Of a DNA stretch of 64,000 nucleotides, positions 1-8,963 are shown piece by piece; position 1 is the stretch's first letter; every line of letters begins with the position of its first letter. The DNA lies in NCBI RefSeq assembly GCF_002243345.2, contig NZ_CP022655.2, positions 956,001 to 1,020,000 of the forward strand. The letters run 5' to 3'. The position numbers and the translations under genes were made by a program. The notes below the pieces were generated by a model. That model was not told the DNA's origin. It did no database searches and saw only the letters and a list, made by a program, of their open reading frames with translations. Source of the stretch: Paenibacillus sp. RUD330 (GTDB taxonomy: Bacteria > Bacillota > Bacilli > Paenibacillales > Paenibacillaceae).

Positions 1-2
1 GC

Positions 3-2498
3 CTGCAGCCGCTGCTGCTGCTGGCGACGGGCTTGAAGCTGGAGCATCGGGGAGCCGCCTACGATGGGCTGCGCGAGGGCGACGGAGCTCCGGAGCTCGG
101 CTTCCGGCTGGAGGAGGCGGGGCATGGCGAATACGGGCTGCGGGCCGACGGACTGGCCGCCGTCACCGCCTTTCCTGCTTATGCCGCCGCTCTGCAGGGC
201 AACTCGCTCCACCGGCTCGAACCGCAGCAGGCCGTGCGGCTGGACGAGCTGCAGCGGCTGCTGGCCGACGCGCCGGATGGAAGGCTGGCCGTTCCGGAGG
301 ATCAGCTGGAGGCGCTTGCCGCCGGCGTGCTGCCGGAGCTGGCGAAGCTCGGCAGCGTGAAGCTGGACGCCCGCCTGGAGGAGAGGATGATCCGTCATCC
401 GCTCAAAGCCCGGCTGTATTTGGATCGAGTGCGCGACAAGCTGCTCGCCGCCCTTGAATTCCAATACGGGGAAATCGTCTTCAATCCGCTGGAGGATCTG
501 CGCCAGAGAGGGACGGGAGCGATTCTGATCCGCGATCCCGAGCGGGAGGCCGAGATCTTCCGGGTGCTGGAGGAGGACAAGCCCGCCTCCACGGACGCCG
601 GTTATTTCCTCTCGGGGGAAGAGGAGGAATACCGATTCCTCTACCGCACCGTGCCCAAGCTGGAGAAGCTGCTGCAGCTCTACGCGACGAATGCGGTCCG
701 CATCCGCATGCCGTCGAGCACGGCTCCGCCGCAGGTGCGGGTTGAGGTCGACGAGCGGACCGACTGGCTGGAATTCCGCTTCTCGATGGACGGAGTGCCG
801 TCCGAGGAGGTCCGCCATCTGGTGGAGGCGGTTCAGGAACGAAAGCCTTACTACAGGCTGCCTTCTGGAGCATTCGTTTCCCTGGAAGGCGACCGTTTCG
901 CCGGGATGATCCGGATCATCCAGGACACGGGCATGGCAAGCCGGATCGGCCTGGACGGATCGTTCAAGCTGCCGCTGCTTCAGGGGCTGCCCATGCTTCA
1001 CCATGCTTCCGGCGAGGATGCGGGCATGCGGTTCGGTCCCGCCTTGCATAAGCTGGCGGAGGATCTCCGCCATCCGGAGCGATTGGAGTTCCCGTTGCCG
1101 GAATCGCTGGAGAACGTGCTGCGCGACTATCAGAAGACCGGCTTCCGCTGGTTCAAGACGCTGGCCCATTACGGCCTTGGAGGCATTCTGGCTGACGACA
1201 TGGGGCTGGGAAAAACGCTGCAGGCGATCTCCTTCCTCGTCTCCGTGCTGCCCGAGATCCGGGAGAGCGGGCAGCCGGCTCTCGTCGTCTGCCCGTCCTC
1301 GCTGCTGTACAACTGGAGCTCCGAGCTGGAGCGCTTCGCTCCAGGCATGCGCGCCGTCATCGCCGACGGCTCCAGGAAGGAGCGCAGCGCCAAGCTGTCC
1401 CGGCTGGGCGGCGTCGACGTCGTCATCGCCTCCTATCCGCTGGTAAGGCTGGATACGGCCGATTATGACGCGCTTGCGTTCCATACGCTCATCCTGGACG
1501 AGGCGCAGATGATCAAGAACGATGTCACGAGCACGGCGCGGGCGGTCAAGCGGTTGAATGCGCGCCATCGGTTCGCTCTGTCCGGCACGCCGCTGGAGAA
1601 CCGCTTGACCGAGCTGTGGTCGATCTGCGAGGCCGTGCTGCCGGGGCTGTTCGGCAGCCGCCGCGAGTTCCAGGAGCTGCGCAGCGGGGAGGTGGCGCGG
1701 ATGATCCGGCCGTTCCTGCTCCGCAGGCTCAAGCGCGACGTGCTGAGCGAGCTGCCGGACAAGATCGAGACGATGCTGAAGACCGACCTGCTGCCGGAGC
1801 AGAAGAGGCTGTACGCCAGCTATCTGGTGAAGCTGCGGGCGGAGGCTCTGAAGCATATGGCCGAGGGCATTTTCGAGCTGAAGAAGATCCGCATTCTGGC
1901 GGGGCTGACCCGCCTGCGGCAGATCTGCAACCATCCGGCCGTGTTCGTGGAGGACTACGCCGGCGGCTCGGCCAAGTTCGACCAGCTGATGGATCTCGTG
2001 CGGGATTGCCGGCTGAGCGGCCGCAGGCCGCTCGTCTTCTCGCAGTACACCGGCATGCTGGACATGATCCGGCGGCGGCTGACGGAGCAGGGCGTGTCCA
2101 CGTTCCTGCTCGAGGGCAGCACTCCGGCCCGCGAGAGGGTGGAAATCTGCCGCCGCTTCAACGCCGGCGAGCGCGACGTCTGCCTGCTCTCGCTCAAGGC
2201 CGGCGGCACCGGCCTCAACCTGACCGGCGCCGATACGGTCATCCTGTACGACCTGTGGTGGAACCCGGCGTCCGAGCAGCAGGCGATGGACCGGGCGCAC
2301 CGGATCGGCCAGGACAAGACGGTGCAGGTGTTCCGGCTCGTCGCCCGCGGCACGATCGAGGAGCGCATGCACGACATGCAGCAGCGCAAGCGCCGTCTCG
2401 CCGAGGAAGTCATCCAAGGAACAGCGGAGGCCGATATGCCGCTGCTCAATCAGGACGACATCCGGGAGCTGCTGGCGCTGCCGGAGGGGACTTCTTAG
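3..2498 (+). CDS. SNF2-family DEAD/DEAH helicase, 5'-truncated by window edge
   Basis: This is a Swi2/Snf2-type DNA-dependent ATPase, probably acting on nucleic acid-protein complexes. The frame is open to the left edge, so the true start lies outside; 831 residues are visible. A Walker A/motif I (LADDMGLGKT) lies near nt 1190-1220 and a DEAQ Walker B near nt 1495. Motif III (LSGTPLENR) and the LLRRLKRDV segment follow. The C-terminal helicase lobe carries GGTGLNLTGAD (motif V) and DRAHRIGQ (motif VI). The long N-terminal part fits the extra domain of bacterial SNF2 proteins. The exact biological role in Bacillales is not known to me. A hairpin terminator follows at 2586-2634. Confidence 0.93.
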   Translation: MQPLLLLATGLKLEHRGAAYDGLREGDGAPELGFRLEEAGHGEYGLRADGLAAVTAFPAYAAALQGNSLHRLEPQQAVRLDELQRLLADAPDGRLAVPEDQLEALAAGVLPELAKLGSVKLDARLEERMIRHPLKARLYLDRVRDKLLAALEFQYGEIVFNPLEDLRQRGTGAILIRDPEREAEIFRVLEEDKPASTDAGYFLSGEEEEYRFLYRTVPKLEKLLQLYATNAVRIRMPSSTAPPQVRVEVDERTDWLEFRFSMDGVPSEEVRHLVEAVQERKPYYRLPSGAFVSLEGDRFAGMIRIIQDTGMASRIGLDGSFKLPLLQGLPMLHHASGEDAGMRFGPALHKLAEDLRHPERLEFPLPESLENVLRDYQKTGFRWFKTLAHYGLGGILADDMGLGKTLQAISFLVSVLPEIRESGQPALVVCPSSLLYNWSSELERFAPGMRAVIADGSRKERSAKLSRLGGVDVVIASYPLVRLDTADYDALAFHTLILDEAQMIKNDVTSTARAVKRLNARHRFALSGTPLENRLTELWSICEAVLPGLFGSRREFQELRSGEVARMIRPFLLRRLKRDVLSELPDKIETMLKTDLLPEQKRLYASYLVKLRAEALKHMAEGIFELKKIRILAGLTRLRQICNHPAVFVEDYAGGSAKFDQLMDLVRDCRLSGRRPLVFSQYTGMLDMIRRRLTEQGVSTFLLEGSTPARERVEICRRFNAGERDVCLLSLKAGGTGLNLTGADTVILYDLWWNPASEQQAMDRAHRIGQDKTVQVFRLVARGTIEERMHDMQQRKRRLAEEVIQGTAEADMPLLNQDDIRELLALPEGTS

Positions 2499-2585
2499 TC
2501 CCGCAAGCCGAAGGAGCGGGCCGATCTCGTCGTCGAGGGCGTCTGATCCGGAACCTGACGTTGGGAACGGCTCCGATCGGGTAAG

Positions 2586-2634
2586 AATAGAAGCAGAAGC
2601 GTTCCGGAACCGGAGCGCGGCTGCTTCTATTTCC
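2586..2634 (+). terminator. Intrinsic terminator after SNF2 helicase
   Basis: The arms AATAGAAGCAG (2586-2596) and CTGCTTCTATT (2621-2631) are fully complementary and enclose a second small GC-rich hairpin. The run after the stem is short (TTCCGTTT), so strength is uncertain. Confidence 0.6.
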
Positions 2635-2677
2635 GTTTGGAGCATAGAGCGGAACCTTACCGACAGGAGGCTGGCAG

Positions 2678-4354
2678 ATGAAGCGAGCATGGTGGAAGGA
2701 AAGCGTCGTCTATCAGATTTATCCCCGCAGTTTCCAGGACAGCAACGGAGACGGCATCGGCGACATCCCGGGAATCGTGTCCCGGCTGGATTATTTGCAG
2801 GAGCTCGGCGTCGACGTCGTCTGGCTCTGTCCCGTCTACGAATCTCCGAACGACGACAACGGGTATGACATCAGCGATTACCGCCGCATCATGGATGAAT
2901 TCGGCACGCTCGAGGACTGGGAGAAGCTGCTGGAGGATCTGCATGCCCGCGGCATGAAGCTGATCATGGATCTCGTCGTGAACCACAGTTCGGACGAGCA
3001 CGCCTGGTTCATGGAATCCCGCAAGTCCCGGGACAACGGCTATCGCGATTACTATATTTGGCGGGACGGCAAAAACGGAGCGGAGCCGAACAACTGGTCG
3101 AGCTTCTTCAGCGGTTCCGCATGGGCATACGACGGGGAGACGGATCAATATTACCTGCATCTGTTCTCCTCCAAGCAGCCCGATCTCAACTGGGAGAACG
3201 GGAAGGTCCGCCGCGAGGTGTACGATATGATGGCCTGGTGGCTGGACAAGGGCATCGACGGCTTCCGGATGGATGTCATCAACCTGATCTCCAAGATGCC
3301 GGGACTGCCGGACGCGCCTGGAGAAGGGCGCTACAGCTTCGGCGCCGATTCTTTCATGAACGGCCCTAGGGTGCACGAATATTTGCAGGAAATGAACCGC
3401 GAGGTGCTGTCCCGCTACGACATCATGACGGTGGGAGAGACGCCGGGCGTGACGCCGGAGCAGGCGGCTCTGTACGTCGGCGAGGACCGGGGAGAGCTGA
3501 ACATGGTGTTCCAGTTCGAGCATATGGACCTCGATTCCGGGCCCGGCGGCAAATGGGATGTGCAGCCTTGGAGGCTGACGGAATTCAAGCGCGTCATGGG
3601 AAAATGGCAGCTGGAGCTGCAGGACAGGGGCTGGAACAGCCTGTACCTGAACAACCACGACCAGCCGCGGATGGTATCCCGCTTCGGCGACGACAAGGAC
3701 TATCGCAAGCAGTCCGCGAAAATGCTGGGCACGCTGCTGCACACGCTGCAGGGAACGCCCTATATCTATCAGGGCGAGGAGCTCGGCATGACCAACGTCC
3801 GGTTCGGCTCCATCGGGGAGTACCGGGATATCGAGACGCTGAACATGTATAAGGAAGCGACTCAGGCCGGACGCCCGGTGGAGGCTGTCATGGCTTCCAT
3901 TTACAGCAAAGGGAGAGACAATGCCCGCACGCCTATGCAGTGGGACGGATCCGCTCACGGAGGCTTCACGACCGGCACGCCATGGATCGCGTCCAACCCC
4001 GATTACACGGAGATCAACGCGGAGGAAGCGCGCAGCGATCCGGATTCCATTTTCCATTATTACCGCCGGCTGATCGCCCTGCGCAAGCGGCATGATGTCA
4101 TCGTCTACGGCAAGTACGAGGCGCTGCTCGAGGAGGACGAGCGGATCTATGCATATACGCGCACGCTGGATGGAGAGCGGCTGCTTGTGCTGCTGAACTT
4201 CTCCCGAGAGGATGCCAATTGCAGCCTGCCGGCAGCCATCCGATTCCAGACCGCCGAGCTTCTCATCGGCAATTACGGGGATGGAGCGGATCGCGATTGG
4301 CGCAACCTGAAGCTTCGACCTTATGAGGCGCTCGTCCTGCGCTTGCAGGGCTGA
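2678..4354 (+). CDS. malL: GH13 oligo-1,6-glucosidase (alpha-glucosidase)
   Basis: A cytoplasmic GH13 enzyme that releases glucose from short isomalto-oligosaccharides. It has 558 residues, the usual family length, and no signal peptide. It begins with the typical WWKESVVYQIYPRSF segment. The catalytic residues are visible: nucleophile Asp199 in DGFRMDV, acid/base Glu254 in VGETPG and Asp328 in NNHDQP. Valine follows the nucleophile, which in characterised relatives goes with alpha-1,6 rather than alpha-1,4 preference; that specificity is inference. The N-terminal QDSNGDGIGD segment is the calcium-binding loop of this subfamily. The RBS GACAGGAGG lies 7 nt before the ATG. No transporter or regulator is adjacent, so it appears to be a single gene. 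Confidence 0.92.
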   Translation: MKRAWWKESVVYQIYPRSFQDSNGDGIGDIPGIVSRLDYLQELGVDVVWLCPVYESPNDDNGYDISDYRRIMDEFGTLEDWEKLLEDLHARGMKLIMDLVVNHSSDEHAWFMESRKSRDNGYRDYYIWRDGKNGAEPNNWSSFFSGSAWAYDGETDQYYLHLFSSKQPDLNWENGKVRREVYDMMAWWLDKGIDGFRMDVINLISKMPGLPDAPGEGRYSFGADSFMNGPRVHEYLQEMNREVLSRYDIMTVGETPGVTPEQAALYVGEDRGELNMVFQFEHMDLDSGPGGKWDVQPWRLTEFKRVMGKWQLELQDRGWNSLYLNNHDQPRMVSRFGDDKDYRKQSAKMLGTLLHTLQGTPYIYQGEELGMTNVRFGSIGEYRDIETLNMYKEATQAGRPVEAVMASIYSKGRDNARTPMQWDGSAHGGFTTGTPWIASNPDYTEINAEEARSDPDSIFHYYRRLIALRKRHDVIVYGKYEALLEEDERIYAYTRTLDGERLLVLLNFSREDANCSLPAAIRFQTAELLIGNYGDGADRDWRNLKLRPYEALVLRLQG

Positions 4355-4434
4355 CGGCAGCGTCATCGAGCATAGGATGGCGTTCCGATGGACGGGGAGA
4401 GCGAACCTTCTTTTCTTTCGGCTGCCTTTTCCGC

Positions 4435-4465
4435 TTGACTTGGAGTTCACTCCAAGGAGTATAGT
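4435..4465 (+). promoter_or_regulatory. MerR-type promoter with 19-bp spacer and operator dyad
   Basis: The -35 TTGACT (4435-4440) and -10 TATAGT (4460-4465) are separated by exactly 19 bp, the over-long spacing typical of MerR-activated promoters. Between them sits a perfect dyad, CTTGGAGT-TC-ACTCCAAG (4439-4456), centred in the spacer. It drives the aldo/keto reductase gene at 4498. No merR gene is visible in this window, so the regulator must be encoded elsewhere. Confidence 0.85.
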
Positions 4466-4497
4466 CGAGCTATCTCTATTAAGGAGTGTGCCGACGC

Positions 4498-5478
4498 ATG
4501 GACTATGTGAAACTTGGAAACACCGGCTTGGATGTATCCCGCATTTGCCTTGGCTGCATGGGCTTCGGCGACGCCGACCGCTGGATTCACAAGTGGGTGC
4601 TCGATGAGGAGAGCAGCCGTCACATCATCAAGAATGCCTTGGAGTTGGGTATTAATTTCTTTGATACGGCTAACGTATATTCGGGCGGAACCAGCGAAGA
4701 GATCGTCGGACGCGCTCTCAAGGATTTCGCGAATCGGGATGAGATCGTCATCGCGACGAAGGTGTATGGCCGCATGCATGAGGGCACCAATGGGGCCGGA
4801 CTTTCCCGCAAGGCGATCATGAGCGAGATCGACAAAAGCCTGAAGCGTCTTGGAACCGATTACGTGGACCTGTACCAGATTCACCGCTGGGATTACCAGA
4901 CGCCGATCGAAGAGACGATGGAAGCCATGCACGATGTCGTGAAGGCCGGCAAAGCCCGATACATAGGGGCCTCGGCCATGTATGCATGGCAATTCTTGAA
5001 GGCGCTTCATACAGCAGAGACTCGCGGATGGACCCGGTTCGTATCGATGCAGAACCATTTGAACCTCATTTATCGCGAAGAAGAGCGGGAGATGCTTCCT
5101 CTCTGCAGGGAGGAGAAAATCGGCGTGATTCCTTACAGTCCCCTGGCAGGCGGAAGGCTGACGAGAGATGCCGGGGAAACGACTCTTCGTTCCGAAACCG
5201 ATCAGATCGCCAGACAAAAGTACGACGCCACCGCAGACGCCGACCGCTCGATCATCGATAAAGTCGCTTCCATAGCGGAAAAGCGCGGCGTCTCCCGCGT
5301 CCAGATCGCGCTGGCCTGGCTGCTGCAGAAGCAGCCCGTCACCGCTCCTATTGTCGGCGCCACCAAACTATCGCATCTCCAGGAGGCGGCCGCCGCTCTC
5401 TCGGTATCCTTGATGCCGGAGGAAATCGCGTCGCTGGAAGATCCGTATGTCCCTCATCGGGTCGTCGGAGCCCAATAA
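4498..5478 (+). CDS. Aldo/keto reductase
   Basis: NAD(P)H-dependent carbonyl reductase of the aldo/keto reductase superfamily, 326 residues, cytoplasmic. The N-terminus MDYVKLGNTGLDVSRICLGCMGFG is typical of the family. The catalytic tetrad is suggested by FFDTANVYSGGTSEE (Asp and Tyr), TKVYGR (Lys) and IHRWD (His). The C-terminal GATKLSHLQEA is the cofactor phosphate-binding stretch. The ATG at 4498 is preferred to the in-frame GTG at 4486, because the AAGGAG at 4481-4486 overlaps that GTG. It sits behind the MerR-type promoter, suggesting induction by a reactive aldehyde or other electrophile. The MFS pseudogene starts 38 bp downstream and probably shared the transcript. Confidence 0.93.
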   Translation: MDYVKLGNTGLDVSRICLGCMGFGDADRWIHKWVLDEESSRHIIKNALELGINFFDTANVYSGGTSEEIVGRALKDFANRDEIVIATKVYGRMHEGTNGAGLSRKAIMSEIDKSLKRLGTDYVDLYQIHRWDYQTPIEETMEAMHDVVKAGKARYIGASAMYAWQFLKALHTAETRGWTRFVSMQNHLNLIYREEEREMLPLCREEKIGVIPYSPLAGGRLTRDAGETTLRSETDQIARQKYDATADADRSIIDKVASIAEKRGVSRVQIALAWLLQKQPVTAPIVGATKLSHLQEAAAALSVSLMPEEIASLEDPYVPHRVVGAQ

Positions 5479-5516
5479 AATCGCTTGAGCGCAGGCAAGC
5501 GAGACTCGGAGAACGG

Positions 5517-6669
5517 ATGACGTCTGGGGAGGGATGCGGCCTGGAGCGTTTATGGACGAAATCGTTCATTTTGTTGGCGATCGGCAATTTGTTCTTATTT
5601 GTCTCTTTTTATATGCTGTATCCGACGATGCCGCTCTTCATCCAGCAGATGGGGGGCAATGAATCGCAGGTCGGCCTGGCGATGGGAGCATTCATGCTGT
5701 CCGCCGTCGCTTTCCGTCCGCTTGTCGGAGGTTTGCTGGACCGGTACGGCAGGCGTCCGTTTATCGTCGGGGGCCTGATCCTGTTCACCGTGGCGATGTA
5801 TATATACAACTTGGTCGGAGGGATCATCATGCTGATGGGTATTCGAATCCTGCATGGCATGACCTGGGCCGTTTCCGCGACGGCTACGATCTCCGCCGTT
5901 ACGGACATCTTTCCGTCTGCCCGCCGCGGAGAAGGCATGGGGTGGTTCGGCACATCCACGACCTTGGCGATGGCGGTCGGCCCGATGGCGGGAATCGCAT
6001 TTTGTTTTTATTGGCGGTGGCGCTCGCTGCTGCGGCTCTGCTCCTGATGGCCGGCGTCAGCCTGCCTTTTCAGCCGGCATCGGCGGCAAGGCGGATCGAA
6101 TGGTTCGAAAAATCCGTGCTCCCCGTTGCAGGATCCGTATTCTTCCTGTTTGTCGCCTACGGCGGCATCACGACCTTCGTGCCGCTCTTCGCGAAATCGC
6201 TGCACGTCAATTCCGGCACGTTTTTCCTCGTCTTCGCCGCCGCGCTGGCGCTGAGCCGGCCACTCTCGGGGAAGCTGTCCGACCGTTTCGGCGAGATGGT
6301 CGTCATCCTGCCTGCCCTCGTGGTCACGGTCGGCGCTTTGACCGTCTTAAGCCTTTCCACGGGATTGTCGGCATCATCGTTTCGGCGGTTCTATACGGCA
6401 TCGGCTTCGGATCCGCGCAGCCCGCTTTTCAGGCGGCGACGATCCGTCTGGCCCGTCAGGACCGTCTGGGGGGCGCCAATGCCTCCTTGACGGCTGCCAA
6501 TGATCTCAGCATCGGACTGGGAGCGATCGCGCTGGGCTGGATTTCCCAGTATGCGAGCTACCAAGCCTTGTTCGCGGTCAGCGCCGGATCCGTTACGGTG
6601 TCCTTGATCCTCTTCATGTTTTTTGTGAACCGGTTGCTGCGGAAAACAAAAGAACCGGCGCTCCAATAG
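5517..6669 (+). pseudogene. MFS transporter, broken by two frameshifts and a deletion
   Basis: The remains of a 12-helix MFS transporter are spread over three reading frames. Frame one (5517 to about 5999) gives helices 1-4 with the DRYGRRPF loop and ends near VGPMAGIA. The match then resumes in another frame (ILFLLAVALAAAALLL) with roughly 20-40 residues around helix 5 missing. A second shift near 6355-6375 moves to the third frame, which supplies GIGFGSAQPAFQAATIRL and the C-terminal helices up to the stop at 6667-6669. Two shifts plus a deletion argue for true decay rather than a single base-call error. It was probably co-transcribed with the aldo/keto reductase. Confidence 0.8.
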
Positions 6670-6705
6670 GACGCTTCGGGGGACTGACAAAGTCAACGCT
6701 AAGGA

Positions 6706-6734
6706 AACAGCCCGGGCATCCGGGCTGTTTTTTT
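6706..6734 (+). terminator. Intrinsic terminator
   Basis: A perfect 10-bp stem, AACAGCCCGG (6706-6715) and CCGGGCTGTT (6720-6729) with loop GCAT, runs into a T tract. It ends the aldo/keto reductase-MFS transcript and marks the left border of the AT-rich insert. Confidence 0.9.
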
Positions 6735-6757
6735 CTGGTCCAGATCTGGATAATGTT

Positions 6758-7267
6758 TTATGAGTTAGAGTAAATCACTTTTCCAGATTGATCTTTTAAT
6801 AAAATTCCAATGGGCAAATTTAATTTTTTGGGAACAATAAAGAAATATTGTTCCATGTATTTAATAATTCTAATATCACTATTCTCAACTCCATTTACAT
6901 ACAAGGTGAAATTTTCTTGGTTTTTTTGATTTATTTTTCCTATCAATACATTGAAGTTCATTTTATCGCCAATATTGGTTATATAATTCCATTCAAGATT
7001 AGATGAAGGTTCTTCAATTGAATTCATTGGATATGAGGCTGTACGGCTAATTTTTGAGCCTACTTTAATTATAAAGACATAATCACTGTCATCATTTGTA
7101 TGTCCAAGCAGGACTTCGTAATCTGAGGTGGCGTAAACGGATGTAACGCTTTGCCTGTCAATATTTAAATCGCTATATTCCTTCAAATTTTTTTTATTCT
7201 GTAAAAAAAAATAAATTGAAATAATTACAACAGCCGTAACAGTAATAAAAATAATTCTCTTTTTCAT
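6758..7267 (-). CDS. Unrecognised membrane-anchored protein in AT-rich insert
   Basis: I do not recognise this 169-residue protein. A positively charged start (MKKR) is followed by one hydrophobic helix (about residues 5-22) and then a hydrophilic, beta-rich extracellular-type region. There is no lipobox cysteine, so it is either N-terminally anchored or secreted. The RBS AGGAAGGAGA lies close upstream of the ATG. Base composition is far more AT-rich than the flanking genes, as in its neighbour at 7491-8417, suggesting both arrived together by transfer. The two genes face the same way and may be co-expressed. Confidence 0.7.
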   Translation of the reverse strand: MKKRIIFITVTAVVIISIYFFLQNKKNLKEYSDLNIDRQSVTSVYATSDYEVLLGHTNDDSDYVFIIKVGSKISRTASYPMNSIEEPSSNLEWNYITNIGDKMNFNVLIGKINQKNQENFTLYVNGVENSDIRIIKYMEQYFFIVPKKLNLPIGILLKDQSGKVIYSNS

Positions 7268-7295
7268 ACTTCTCCTTCCTTTCCCCTAGGAAAAC

Positions 7296-7352
7296 AAAGG
7301 AGGAGCCCCTCCTTTCAGAGTGTCGAGAAATTCCGACGGACTTTCTCGACAC
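7296..7352 (-). other. Two hairpins between the AT-rich genes
   Basis: A perfect 8-bp stem AAAGGAGG/CCTCCTTT (7296-7303 with 7308-7315) is followed on the minus strand by a GTTTT tract, so it could end or attenuate transcription about 30 nt before the gene at 7267. A second perfect 11-bp stem, GTGTCGAGAAA/TTTCTCGACAC, pairs 7320-7330 with 7342-7352. Function is inferred from structure only. Confidence 0.5.
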
Positions 7353-7467
7353 TTTTATTTCTTCTTTAAAGAAAATCGATTTAAAATGCCCTAAAAGAAA
7401 AGTCACAGGGTTGTTTCCAGGCCCTGATTCAATGCTCCGAAAAACAAGGGGGGCTCAAAAGCTTGAG

Positions 7468-7488
7468 AGAAGGAGGCCCCCTCCTTCT
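7468..7488 (-). terminator. Hairpin after secreted AT-rich gene
   Basis: A 9-bp stem, AGAAGGAGG/CCTCCTTCT with a three-base loop, lies directly downstream of the stop of the 7491-8417 gene. The T-rich stretch after it is weak and interrupted, so termination here is only possible. Confidence 0.4.
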
Positions 7489-7490
7489 GT

Positions 7491-8417
7491 TTATACTTTG
7501 AAAGCTTTGCTAGTTGGTTTAGTCCATGAAGATCCTTGACTGGCCCATGAAAAACCGACTCCGCCGCCACCAATTGATATGCCGTTAACAGATGTGCTGT
7601 CCCATGTGTGAGCTGTGCTGGCCTGAAAGCTAATTGTTTGACCCAATGGTGTTCCGCCTACGAAAGAAAAGGTAATCCATCCTAGGCGTCTGTGAGAATC
7701 ATACTCTTTTGGAGCGATTAGAGGGGCGTTTGCATAGACTCTATCCTGCCAAGCCCAGCCAGCACCTCTTGCGTTAAGAGTGCTGATGTTGGAGGAATGG
7801 TCATCGTCGGTAGCTAAATCATCGTGTAGTGTCCAAAATCCGGACGTCATTATGTTTATATCTTTATGCAATGACGCAAGCCCAAAGCCATCGTCCCCTC
7901 CAAGATTGTACCACTTATAATAAGGAGAGCAGAAGCATTCCGAGGCCCAATCTTTTCCTGAGTCAAACTGTCCTTGTGCTTCCCATACATAGTTCCCCGT
8001 TGAGGTATCTTTGTAGAACATTTGAACGTCCCAATTAAAATCGCTGTTAGATGAAGCCATAGGAGCAACAACAGGATTGAATTCCGTCACTTTTTCAAGA
8101 CCAATTTCTTTGGCTCTATCTTCAATGTTCTTTACTTCAGATTTCGCGCTACTGATATCCGCAGAGATTCCGGCCTTCTGTGCAGTCGTCAATTTTCCTT
8201 GAGCCTTAGCTTGTGCTAGGAAAAATTCAGTTAATTCATCATTACGTTTCTCGAGTTTTTCTTTTTCCGCCGCCGGCAGCTTTGTTAGATCAACTTGGCC
8301 ACCGGTAGACTCTGTAGCATAAGTAATATTCTTGATGCTTTCAGCATTTACGAACGGAACGGAAGTAAAAAGGGCAAGCGACATAGCCACAACAGCAATA
8401 ATTTTGATTTTTTTCAT
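7491..8417 (-). CDS. Unrecognised secreted protein
   Basis: A 308-residue exported protein of unknown function. It has a clear signal peptide (MKKIKIIAVVAMSLALF, probable cleavage after VNA near residue 25). A charged, helical segment follows (about 40-110), then a C-terminal region rich in Trp, Gly, Ser and aromatic residues that looks beta-stranded. It ends in a GGGGVGFSW stretch. Only two cysteines are visible, close together in the ECFCSP segment. The RBS AAAGGAG precedes the ATG by about 10 nt. Codon and base use are AT-rich, unlike the genes on either side. I cannot assign a family. Confidence 0.75.
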   Translation of the reverse strand: MKKIKIIAVVAMSLALFTSVPFVNAESIKNITYATESTGGQVDLTKLPAAEKEKLEKRNDELTEFFLAQAKAQGKLTTAQKAGISADISSAKSEVKNIEDRAKEIGLEKVTEFNPVVAPMASSNSDFNWDVQMFYKDTSTGNYVWEAQGQFDSGKDWASECFCSPYYKWYNLGGDDGFGLASLHKDINIMTSGFWTLHDDLATDDDHSSNISTLNARGAGWAWQDRVYANAPLIAPKEYDSHRRLGWITFSFVGGTPLGQTISFQASTAHTWDSTSVNGISIGGGGVGFSWASQGSSWTKPTSKAFKV

Positions 8418-8809
8418 GAATTTTCTGCTCCTTTAATTAAATTTATACAATCCGAATGAAAAAAACATCACCTCCAAGTTTATGGTTCTTAAAATGAATA
8501 TTTAGATATATTTCCATTTAATAGTATATCTAATTTTTAAAAATTGGATAAATATTAGAAATTTTTAATAAACGTGTCGACCATGTTGGTTTATTTTTAA
8601 AATTTATATTAGTCAAACATTATAGGACAGCACCTGCCGGAGCTTAAGGGCACGCTCGCAGTCCATCCCAACCCTAAGGGAGCCGGAGGTTACCGCGAAC
8701 GAGGCCACCATCAAGGTAGCCATAGACGCAGCTCGACTTCCTTCGATGTCCTATTCACCTTATGAAGAAAAAATTCTCCAGAAAAACCAGAAATTTTGGA
8801 TAAAAATGC
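8418..8809. other. Gene-free stretch, right border of AT-rich insert
   Basis: No convincing gene. 8418-8635 is very AT-rich and presumably carries the promoter of the minus-strand secreted gene. At about 8630-8760 the composition changes abruptly to GC-rich for roughly 120 bp, then back. This GC-rich patch has no start-to-stop frame with a ribosome binding site and may be a remnant of an interrupted gene or element; I could not identify it. Confidence 0.5.
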
Positions 8810-8838
8810 TTCTCAAAGCGGAGCTCTGTTGCTATACT
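8810..8838 (+). promoter_or_regulatory. Probable promoter of the ABC/NanE operon
   Basis: An extended -10, TGC-TATACT with the hexamer at 8833-8838, has a fair -35 TTCTCA at 8810-8815 with 17-bp spacing. It lies about 120 bp before the binding-protein gene. Confidence 0.5.
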
Positions 8839-8963
8839 CTAAGCAAGATTTGCCACTTCCACATTTTCCTCAACTTGGTTAAGAACGGCATGGTTTCTCT
8901 TTTCTCCCGTTTCTGCGTACTTGTCCTGCAAGTCTATGAAATCAAGAGAGGGTGACTCATGGT

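Noticed and set aside
2657-4450. 597-codon minus-strand open frame opposite the oligo-1,6-glucosidase
   Set aside because: The glucosidase has complete catalytic motifs; the antisense frame is a by-product of GC-rich codons.
8746-8955. 69-codon frame before the binding lipoprotein
   Set aside because: No ribosome binding site and it contains the probable operon promoter.
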